38,804 nt of DNA, taken from contig JAKONM010000141.1 of NCBI GenBank assembly GCA_022701925.1, positions 1-38,804 on the forward strand. Direction: 5' to 3'. Numbering within the stretch: the stretch's first letter is position 1; each line of letters begins with the position of its first letter. This stretch comes from Microbacteriaceae bacterium. GTDB lineage: Bacteria > Actinomycetota > Actinomycetes > Actinomycetales > Microbacteriaceae. The translations under genes and the position numbers were made by a program. The notes beneath the pieces are model-generated. The model was not told where the DNA came from and searched no databases. It saw nothing but the letters and a program-made list of their open reading frames with translations. Shown here one piece after another: positions 33,113-38,804 of the stretch.

Positions 33113-33186
33113 GCCCGACCACGCCGTCGCGGCGGGCTGCGCCTCCCGGCCGCGACCCCCGGGCTGGGTACACTGACCCCGCTTCG

Positions 33187-33266
33187 GCGGGAGTGGTGGA
33201 ACTGGCAGACACGCAGGATTTAGGTTCCTGTGCTTCGGCGTGAGGGTTCGAGTCCCTTCTCCCGCA
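33187..33266 (+). tRNA. tRNA-Leu (anticodon TAG)
   Basis: The acceptor strands GCGGGAG and CTCCCGC pair over 7 bp. The anticodon loop TTTAGGT within CAGGA/TCCTG gives anticodon TAG. A long variable arm (GCTTCGGCGT) marks a class II tRNA, and the T arm is GAGGG-TTCGAGT-CCCTT. After discriminator A the genome reads CCG, so the CCA end is not encoded. Confidence 0.97.
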
Positions 33267-33327
33267 CCGCGGAGCGACCGCGGGCCCGCGACGGCCGCCG
33301 CGGGGGCACGGAGAACCAGGAGCTTCC

Positions 33328-34023
33328 ATGCAGGGCATGACCACCGTGCACGCGCTGATCCCGTTCCTGGACCCGGAGAACCTGATCCGCGCCTTCGGCC
33401 CCTACGGGCTGATCGGCATCTGCGTGATCATCTTCGCCGAGACCGGGCTCTTGATCGGGTTCGTCTTCCCCGGCGACACCCTGCTGATCATCACCGGGCT
33501 GCTGACCCACCTGGACCGGCCCGTGAACCTGGGGGTCAGCATCTGGATCGCCGCACCGGCGATCGCCGTGGCCGCCTGGCTCGGCGGCGAGTTCGGCTAC
33601 TACATCGGCAAGAAGACCGGCCCGCGCATGTTCGAGCGGCGGGAGTCGGGGCTCTTCAGCAAGAAGCAGGTCGACCAGACCTACAAGTTCTTCGACAAGT
33701 ACGGCGCCGTCGCCGTGATCCTGGCCCGGTTCGTGCCGGTCGTGCGCACCATCGCGCCGATCGCCGCGGGCGTCGGCAAGATGGACTACAAGAAGTACAG
33801 CCTCTACAACGCGATCGGCGCCGTCACCTGGGGCTTCGGCGTCACGTTCCTCGGCTTCCTGATCGGCTACAACGAGGTCGTCGCCGACTTCGTCTCGTCC
33901 TACATCGACGTGATCCTGCTGGCGGCGGTCGTGCTGTCCCTCGGCCCGACGCTCTACCACGTGTGGAAGAACCACCGCGAGGCCAAGCGCGCCGCGGCGG
34001 ACCCGGCCGTCTCGACCGACTGA
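33328..34023 (+). CDS. DedA-family membrane protein
   Basis: A 231-residue DedA/SNARE-associated family protein, a group linked to lipid flipping and membrane homeostasis. It shows the family motifs FAETGLLIGFVFPGDTLLII (re-entrant region), GEFGYYIGKKTGPRMF and ARFVPVVRTIAPIAAGVGKM, with about five hydrophobic segments. ATG 33328 has an AGGAG site 5 bases upstream; an ATG three codons later is less well placed. It lies 61 bases after tRNA-Leu and converges on rdgB, 21 bases away. The transported lipid is not readable. Confidence 0.93.
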   Translation: MQGMTTVHALIPFLDPENLIRAFGPYGLIGICVIIFAETGLLIGFVFPGDTLLIITGLLTHLDRPVNLGVSIWIAAPAIAVAAWLGGEFGYYIGKKTGPRMFERRESGLFSKKQVDQTYKFFDKYGAVAVILARFVPVVRTIAPIAAGVGKMDYKKYSLYNAIGAVTWGFGVTFLGFLIGYNEVVADFVSSYIDVILLAAVVLSLGPTLYHVWKNHREAKRAAADPAVSTD

Positions 34024-34044
34024 CCGGATCCGCCTCCGGCGGCG

Positions 34045-34647
34045 TCAGCGGCCCGAGGGCTCCTCGCCGCGGATCGCCGCGGCGAGCCGCGTGAAGGCGG
34101 TGCCGCGGTGGCTCACCGCGTTCTTCTCCTCGGCCGTGAGCTCGGCGGCGGTGCGCCCGTCCGCGCCGTCGGGCACGAACAGCGGGTCGTAGCCGAAGCC
34201 GCCCTCGCCGCGGACGCCGGCCGTCACCGCGCCGGGCCACTCCTCCTGCGTCTGCAGCTCCCCGTCGTCCGTCACGTAGACGGCCGCGCAGACGAAGGCG
34301 GCGGAGCGGTCGTCGGCGCCGCCGAGGCGCTGCAGCAGCAGGTCTCGGTTGTCCGCGTCACGCCCGGTGCCGGCGTAGCGCGCGGAGTGGATGCCCGGCT
34401 CGCCGCCGAGCGCCGTCACCGCGATGCCCGAGTCGTCCGCGATGGCCGGCAGGCCGGTGTGGGCGTGCGCCGCCCGGGCCTTGATCAGGGCGTTGGCGAG
34501 GAAGGTGTCGCCGTCCTCCACCGGGGAGGGACCGTCGTAGCGCACCAGCTCGACGCCGGGCAGCAGCGGGCCGAGGATCGCCGTCAGCTCCGCGACCTTG
34601 TGCGCGTTGCCGGTGCCCAGCACGATGCGGGGAGGCAGGCCGGTCAC
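34045..34647 (-). CDS. rdgB: Non-canonical purine NTP pyrophosphatase RdgB/HAM1
   Basis: A 200-residue house-cleaning enzyme hydrolysing dITP, ITP and XTP to monophosphates. Motifs: [11 protein letters not shown] at the N-terminus, [17 protein letters not shown] in the centre and [12 protein letters not shown] then SHRGTAF at the C-terminus. The GTG at 34647 overlaps the rph stop by four bases. It is third in the murI-rph-rdgB unit, a common bacterial arrangement. Confidence 0.96.
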   Translation of the reverse strand: MTGLPPRIVLGTGNAHKVAELTAILGPLLPGVELVRYDGPSPVEDGDTFLANALIKARAAHAHTGLPAIADDSGIAVTALGGEPGIHSARYAGTGRDADNRDLLLQRLGGADDRSAAFVCAAVYVTDDGELQTQEEWPGAVTAGVRGEGGFGYDPLFVPDGADGRTAAELTAEEKNAVSHRGTAFTRLAAAIRGEEPSGR

Positions 34648-35390
34648 GCGCCCGCCTCCTGCTGCCGGCCGAGCGCCGCGGCCTGCAGCTCGGTCAGGCG
34701 GGCCGTGCCGCCCAGCGCCAGGTCGAGCAGGCGGTCCAGCTCGCGGCGGTCGAAGGGCGCGCCCTCCGCGGTGCCCTGCACCTCCACGAACAGGCCGCGC
34801 CCGGTGGCGACGACGTTCATGTCGGTCTCCGCGCGCACGTCCTCGGTGTAGGCCAGGTCGAGCAGGGGCTCGCCGTCGACGATGCCGACGGACACGGCGG
34901 CGACCGAGTCGATCAGCGGCACCGCCTTCTGCCCCACGAAGCGCTTGCCGCGGGCCCACTCGACGGCGTCCGCCAGGGCGACGTAGGCGCCGGTGATCGC
35001 CGCGGTTCGGGTGCCGCCGTCGGCCTGCAGCACGTCGCAGTCGAGCACGACGGTGTTCTCGCCGAGCGCCTTCGTGTCGACCACCGCGCGCAGCGACCGG
35101 CCGATCAGGCGGGAGATCTCGTGCGTCCTGCCGCCGATCCTCCCCTTCACGCTCTCGCGGTCGCTGCGGTCGTTCGTGGCGCGCGGCAGCATCGCGTACT
35201 CCGCGGTCACCCAGCCGCGGCCCTTGCCCTGCAGCCACCGCGGCACGCCGTTCGTGAAGCTGGCGGTGCAGAGCACGCGGGTGTCGCCGAAGGAGATCAG
35301 CGCGCTGCCCTCCGCCTGGCGGCTCCAGCCGCGCTCGATGGTCACGGGACGCAGGTCCTCGGGGCTGCGCCCGTCGCGTCGCTCGGTCAT
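34644..35390 (-). CDS. rph: Ribonuclease PH
   Basis: A 248-residue phosphorolytic exoribonuclease that trims tRNA 3' ends, relevant here because both tRNA-Leu and tmRNA lack an encoded CCA. Family motifs: [15 protein letters not shown]-like [52 protein letters not shown] and [19 protein letters not shown] with the phosphate-site arginines. ATG 35390 overlaps the murI stop (ATGA). Confidence 0.97.
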   Translation of the reverse strand: MTERRDGRSPEDLRPVTIERGWSRQAEGSALISFGDTRVLCTASFTNGVPRWLQGKGRGWVTAEYAMLPRATNDRSDRESVKGRIGGRTHEISRLIGRSLRAVVDTKALGENTVVLDCDVLQADGGTRTAAITGAYVALADAVEWARGKRFVGQKAVPLIDSVAAVSVGIVDGEPLLDLAYTEDVRAETDMNVVATGRGLFVEVQGTAEGAPFDRRELDRLLDLALGGTARLTELQAAALGRQQEAGA

Positions 35391-36238
35391 GACGTCTCCT
35401 CTCGGGGCGGGGCGGGAAGGGTGATCGACCCGGTGCGCACCAGGTCGACGGCCGCGACCTCCGGCCCCAGGAATCGGCGGGCCAGGCGCAGGAACGACTG
35501 CTCGCTGCTGCCGGTGGCCTCGAAGCGGTGGTGCGGCGGGTGCGTCGCGGTGCGGAACAGGTCGTGCTGCTTCAGCGCCCGGTACACGTCGACCGCGGTC
35601 TCCTCCGCCGAGGACACCAGCGCGACCTCCGGGCCCATCACGACCTGGATCGCAGCCGACAGCAGCGGGTAGTGGGTGCAGCCGAGCAGCACGGTGTCGA
35701 CCTGCGCGGCCTTCAACGGCGCCAGGTACTCCTCCGCGGCCTCGAACAGCTCGGGCCCCGCGGTGACGCCCGCCTCGACGAACTCGACGAAGCGGGGGCA
35801 GGCGGCCTGCACGACGTGCACGTCCGGATCCGCGACGAAGGCGTCGGGGTAGGCGTTCGACCGCACGGTGCCCTCGGTGCCGATGACGCCGATGCGCTTG
35901 GTGCGGGTGCGGCGGGCGGCCGCGCGCACCGCGGGCAGCACGACCTCGACCACGGGGATGCCGGCGCCGTGGGTGAATCGCTCGCGGGCGTCGCGGAACA
36001 TCGCCGCCGAGGCGGTGTTGCAGGCGATGACCAGCAGCTTCACGCCCTGGGCGACCAGGTCGTCCATCACCGCGAGCGCGTAGGCGCGCACCTCGGCCAG
36101 GGGCTTCGGGCCGTACGGCGAGTGGGCGGTGTCGCCGACGTAGAGCACGGCCTCGTTCGGCAGCTGGTCGAGGATCGCCCGCGCCACGGTGAGCCCGCCG
36201 ACCCCCGAGTCGAAGACCCCGATCGGCGCGTCCGTCAC
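35387..36238 (-). CDS. murI: Glutamate racemase
   Basis: A 283-residue cofactor-independent racemase making D-glutamate for peptidoglycan. The two catalytic cysteines are Cys73 in VIACNTASA and Cys187 in [10 protein letters not shown], and the N-terminal [12 protein letters not shown] motif is present. The GTG at 36238 lies 8 bases after TAGGCT, indicating a leaderless transcript for murI-rph-rdgB. A much longer open frame upstream in the same phase is a GC-rich shadow of pncB. Confidence 0.97.
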   Translation of the reverse strand: MTDAPIGVFDSGVGGLTVARAILDQLPNEAVLYVGDTAHSPYGPKPLAEVRAYALAVMDDLVAQGVKLLVIACNTASAAMFRDARERFTHGAGIPVVEVVLPAVRAAARRTRTKRIGVIGTEGTVRSNAYPDAFVADPDVHVVQAACPRFVEFVEAGVTAGPELFEAAEEYLAPLKAAQVDTVLLGCTHYPLLSAAIQVVMGPEVALVSSAEETAVDVYRALKQHDLFRTATHPPHHRFEATGSSEQSFLRLARRFLGPEVAAVDLVRTGSITLPAPPREETS

Positions 36239-36246
36239 GGCGGTCG

Positions 36247-36252
36247 AGCCTA
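36247..36252 (-). promoter_or_regulatory. -10 element of murI-rph-rdgB (leaderless)
   Basis: Minus-strand TAGGCT, then 8 bases, then the murI GTG. Confidence 0.6.
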
Positions 36253-36288
36253 GGGGCCGCCGATCCGCGGCGTCCGAGCGCGCTGGAG

Positions 36289-36315
36289 GCCCTCCCGCAG
36301 CGGTCGCGGGAGGGC
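36289..36315 (-). terminator. Hairpin after the small membrane protein gene
   Basis: A perfect 10-bp stem (GCCCTCCCGC / GCGGGAGGGC) with a 7-base loop, 8 bases past the stop at 36324 and upstream of the murI promoter. It probably isolates the two units. Confidence 0.65.
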
Positions 36316-36323
36316 GGCGGGGC

Positions 36324-36476
36324 TCAGTCGGCGTCGCGGCGGCGGACGGAGAGCACCAGCGCGGCGGCGAACGACATGAGCACGACGCCGACGACGCCCG
36401 CCGGCAGGTAGTCGATCGACGGGAACGGGGCGGAGATCTGGGTCGCGAAGAGGACGACGTCCTGGGTGGGGACCAT
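36324..36476 (-). CDS. Small single-helix membrane protein
   Basis: A 50-residue protein starting [20 protein letters not shown] with one hydrophobic helix ([20 protein letters not shown]) and a basic-acidic tail RRRDAD. The ATG at 36476 has a GGAAGG site 8 bases upstream. A GTG at 36560 in frame would give 78 residues and cannot be excluded. The gene lies between divergent murI and pncB neighbours and is followed by a clear hairpin. I do not recognise a family. Confidence 0.5.
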   Translation of the reverse strand: MVPTQDVVLFATQISAPFPSIDYLPAGVVGVVLMSFAAALVLSVRRRDAD

Positions 36477-36636
36477 CGGGAGGGCCTTCCGGGGGGAGAG
36501 GAGCGCTGCGGCCGGGTGCGCCGCGACGAGGCCCGGCGGGGTGTCCAGGGCCGCCTCCACGCTACGGAGCCGGGCCGCCCGGCCGCGCGCCCCCCTTCAC
36601 GGCACACCGGCGGCGGGGCGGCGGAGCCCGACTCCC

Positions 36637-36642
36637 TAGGCT
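36637..36642 (+). promoter_or_regulatory. -10 element of pncB (leaderless)
   Basis: TAGGCT, then 7 bases, then GTG 36650. Confidence 0.6.
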
Positions 36643-36649
36643 CGCGGGC

Positions 36650-37945
36650 GTGACGAGCACCGCACTGCTGACGGACCGCTACGAGCTCACGATGGTCGAC
36701 GCCGCCCTGCGCGACGGCACGGCCGAGCGGCACAGCGTGTTCGAGGTCTTCGCGCGCCGGCTGCCGGGCGGCCGCCGCTACGGGGTCGTCGCCGGCACCG
36801 GGCGCCTGCTCGACGCGATCGACCGCTTCCGCTTCGGCGACGCCGAGCTGGCGTGGCTGGAGTCCGAGGGCGTCGTGGGCCCCGCGACGCTGGCGTGGCT
36901 GGCCGACTACCGCTTCCGCGGCGACGTCGCCGGGTACCGCGAGGGCGAGCTGTACTTCCCCTCCTCCCCCGTGCTGACCGTGGAGGGCGGCTTCGCGGAG
37001 GCCGTGCTGCTGGAGACGCTGATCCTCAGCGTGCTCAACGCGGACAGCGCGGTGGCGACCGCGGCGGCCCGCATGGTGTCGGCCGCGGGCGCCCGACCTC
37101 TGGCGGAGATGGGCGGGCGCCGCACCCACGAGCGCGCCGCGGTCAGTGCCGCGCGGGCGGCGTGGATCGCCGGCTTCCAGGCGACGTCGAACTTGGAGGC
37201 GGGACGGCGCTGGGGCGTGCCGACGATGGGCACGGCCGCGCACTCGTTCACGCTGCTGCACGACTCGGAGGAGCAGGCGTTCCGGTCGCAGATCGACACC
37301 CTGGGCGCCGGCACCACCCTGCTGGTCGACACGTACGACGTGCGTGAGGCGGTGGAGACCGCGGTTCGGCTGGCCGGCCCCGCACTGGGCGCGGTGCGCA
37401 TCGACTCCGGCGATCTGCAGACCGTGGTCCAGGAGGTCCGGTCGCAGCTGGACGCCCTGGGCGCGACGGGAGCGAGGATCACCGTGACGAACGACCTGGA
37501 CGAGTACGCGATCGCGGGCCTCGCCGCCTCCCCCGTCGACTCCTACGGGGCGGGCACCCGGCTGGTCGGCGGCTCCGGCCACCCGACCGCTGGCTTCGTG
37601 TACAAGCTGGTCGAGCGGGCCGACGACGACGGCACCATGCGGGCGGTGGCGAAGAAGTCGGTGCAGAAGGCCGGCAGCGGCGGACGCAAGTGGGCCTTCC
37701 GGCTGCTGGAGGGCGGCGTCGCGACCGCGGAGCGGGTGGTCGTGTCCGACGCCGAGCCGCGCGTCGCCGGATCGCGGCAGCTGACCGTGCCGCTGATGAC
37801 CGGGGGTCTGGCCGACCACGCCTTCGTCGGCGTCGCCGGGGTGCGCGCCGCCCGTGAGCACCACGCCGCAGCCGTGCGGGAGCTGCCCGCGGAGGCGATG
37901 CGGCTGTCGCCGGGCGACCCGGCGATCCCGACCGACCTCGGCTGA
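36650..37945 (+). CDS. pncB: Nicotinate phosphoribosyltransferase
   Basis: A 431-residue NAPRTase of the NAD salvage (Preiss-Handler) pathway, joining nicotinate and PRPP. Motifs: [13 protein letters not shown] at the N-terminus, [13 protein letters not shown] (about 153-165), [20 protein letters not shown] with AHSF (about 175-200), LLVDTYDV and the PRPP-binding region RIDSGDL. The C-terminal FVYKLVE and [18 protein letters not shown] segments are also typical. The GTG start follows TAGGCT-N7, giving a leaderless transcript. It is followed by a nested palindromic element and converges on the DUF3039 gene. Confidence 0.95.
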   Translation: MTSTALLTDRYELTMVDAALRDGTAERHSVFEVFARRLPGGRRYGVVAGTGRLLDAIDRFRFGDAELAWLESEGVVGPATLAWLADYRFRGDVAGYREGELYFPSSPVLTVEGGFAEAVLLETLILSVLNADSAVATAAARMVSAAGARPLAEMGGRRTHERAAVSAARAAWIAGFQATSNLEAGRRWGVPTMGTAAHSFTLLHDSEEQAFRSQIDTLGAGTTLLVDTYDVREAVETAVRLAGPALGAVRIDSGDLQTVVQEVRSQLDALGATGARITVTNDLDEYAIAGLAASPVDSYGAGTRLVGGSGHPTAGFVYKLVERADDDGTMRAVAKKSVQKAGSGGRKWAFRLLEGGVATAERVVVSDAEPRVAGSRQLTVPLMTGGLADHAFVGVAGVRAAREHHAAAVRELPAEAMRLSPGDPAIPTDLG

Positions 37946-37958
37946 CGGGGGCGGGCCT

Positions 37959-38058
37959 CTGCAGATCCGGACTTCCGACCCGACACGCCGCCTCCGCGGC
38001 GCGCGGGGCGGCGTTTTGCGCGAGGACACCGGATCCGCGGAAGCAGTCCGGATCCCCG
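37959..38058. repeat. Nested palindromic element (copy B)
   Basis: The inverted arms GATCCGGACT (37964-37973) and AGTCCGGATC (38045-38054) enclose a GC-rich core beginning CCCGACACGCCG. A 27-base stretch at its left side matches copy A (29941-29967) at 23 positions. It fills the 132-base gap between the convergent pncB and DUF3039 genes and may act as their terminator. Confidence 0.55.
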
Positions 38059-38077
38059 GAGGATCGGGAGGGGCCGG

Positions 38078-38344
38078 TCAGTCCTGCATGCGCTCGTAGA
38101 TGCGCTTGCAGTCGGGGCAGACCGGGAAGCGGTCGGGGTTGCGCCCCGGCACCCACTTCTTGCCGCAGAGGGCGCGCACCGGCTTGCCCGTCACCGCGGA
38201 CTCGACGATCTTGTCCTTCGGCACGTAGTGCGCGTAGCGGTCGTGATCGCCGTCCTCGGTGATCTCGTTGTTCAGCAGCTCCTCGAGCTCGCGATCGAGC
38301 GTGGAGGTGCCGCCGCCGGCCGGATCGGTCACGGAGTCCTTCAT
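38078..38344 (-). CDS. DUF3039 domain protein
   Basis: An 88-residue actinobacterial DUF3039 protein of unknown function. After an acidic N-terminal half (STLDRELEELLNNEITEDGD) comes the conserved HYVPKDKIVESAVTGKPVRA region. Cysteines in ALCGKKWVPG and FPVCPDCKRIYERM are arranged like a small zinc site. The ATG at 38344 follows TACCCT by 6 bases, indicating a leaderless transcript. DUF3039 proteins are widely conserved in actinobacteria, so it is likely housekeeping. Confidence 0.9.
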   Translation of the reverse strand: MKDSVTDPAGGGTSTLDRELEELLNNEITEDGDHDRYAHYVPKDKIVESAVTGKPVRALCGKKWVPGRNPDRFPVCPDCKRIYERMQD

Positions 38345-38350
38345 GCCTCA

Positions 38351-38356
38351 AGGGTA
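38351..38356 (-). promoter_or_regulatory. -10 element of the DUF3039 gene (leaderless)
   Basis: Minus-strand TACCCT, 6 bases before the ATG. Confidence 0.55.
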
Positions 38357-38386
38357 AGTCGGACGGGCGCCGTCCCGGGTGCTCGA

Positions 38387-38804
38387 TCAGGCGCGCAGCG
38401 CCGCGGCCAGCAGCTCGGGTCCGCGGCGCTCGAAGGCCCGCCCGCCCACGGTCGTGCCGATCGCGAAGGCCGCTGCGCCCACGGCCAGCCCGGCCGCCAG
38501 CGACGCCCAGTACCAGCCGTCCCCGCCCTGCAGGCCCAGCAGCCCGAAGACGATCGCCGGCGCGGACAGCAGCAGCTGCGCCAGGAACAGCGCCGACTGC
38601 ACCAGCGCGGCGATCCCGCCCGCGGAGTTCGGCTGCTGGAACGGGGAGGCACCGGGACGCGGCACCGGGTACGGCAGCAGCGCGGAGGTGACGCCGCCGA
38701 GGCCCATGCCGGTCAGGAACAGGCAGCCGCCGACGCCGACCAGCGCGGCCGCGATCACGAGGTCGCCGGCGACATGGGCGCTGATCAGGGACGCAGCGAC
38801 CAGC
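38387..38804 (-). CDS. Multi-spanning membrane protein, C-terminal part (partial)
   Basis: An open frame enters from the window edge and ends at 38387. The visible 138 residues contain about three or four transmembrane helices and a polar loop reading LLPYPVPRPGASPFQQPNSA. This loop resembles one found in large actinobacterial transporter-like permease proteins encoded next to ABC ATPases; I am recalling the family pattern, so treat it as tentative. No start codon is inside the window. Confidence 0.65.
   Translation of the reverse strand, partial: LVAASLISAHVAGDLVIAAALVGVGGCLFLTGMGLGGVTSALLPYPVPRPGASPFQQPNSAGGIAALVQSALFLAQLLLSAPAIVFGLLGLQGGDGWYWASLAAGLAVGAAAFAIGTTVGGRAFERRGPELLAAALRA

Noticed and set aside
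36253-38029. Long open frame extending murI upstream across pncB
   Set aside because: It crosses the murI promoter and terminator hairpin and is antisense to a clear pncB; murI starts at 36238.

Overview
The window is high-GC (clearly above 70%) chromosomal DNA from an actinobacterium. Housekeeping content points to the order Micrococcales and most probably the family Microbacteriaceae: an actinobacterial 2-oxoglutarate decarboxylase (Kgd), GuaB1, the SigR/RsrA redox pair, a DUF3039 protein, a prfB-ftsEX-smpB-ssrA block and an actinobacterial tad locus. The family assignment is inference from gene content. No insertion sequence, prophage, CRISPR array or compositional break is visible, so this looks like ordinary core chromosome.

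Layout. 1-5402: the end of a HAD hydrolase, an old-yellow-enzyme homologue, two tandem CNNM/HlyC-type membrane proteins and GuaB1. 5487-10623: Kgd, a strong terminator, then the rsrA and sigR genes on the other strand. 10761-13204: aroA and rsgA, translationally coupled. 13209-16223: a YeaQ-type membrane protein, an orphan LuxR-type response regulator, an inositol-monophosphatase/HisN-type phosphatase, then an ECF sigma factor whose stop codon overlaps the start of an O6-alkylguanine-DNA alkyltransferase. 16234-18720: a DHA2-type exporter and a stand-alone LigD-type polymerase domain. 18767-24237 (minus strand): prfB, a small membrane protein, ftsE, ftsX, smpB, a GNAT acetyltransferase and tmRNA. 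This groups RF2, SmpB and tmRNA beside the FtsEX divisome transporter. 24301-28366: an MFS transporter, agmatine deiminase and an amidase. 28382-33062 (minus strand): a compact tad pilus locus with tadA, tadB, tadC, a pilin-like gene and three TadE/TadG-like genes. 33187-38804: tRNA-Leu, a DedA protein, murI-rph-rdgB, nicotinate phosphoribosyltransferase, DUF3039 and the end of a membrane protein that leaves the window.

Regulatory reading. At least ten genes begin 6-8 bases after a TANNNT -10 hexamer, so leaderless transcription seems to be the default here, and these hexamers fix several start codons. The two most striking signals are non-coding. First, the two tad promoters share an identical 11-mer (CTGTGGACAAC) placed exactly 26 bases upstream of an identical CACACT hexamer. 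Second, a perfect 18-bp inverted repeat brackets the tmRNA gene, lying 11-12 bases outside each mature end, and could form a leader-trailer processing helix. The ECF sigma/alkyltransferase pair is the most plausible little-described functional system among the coding genes.
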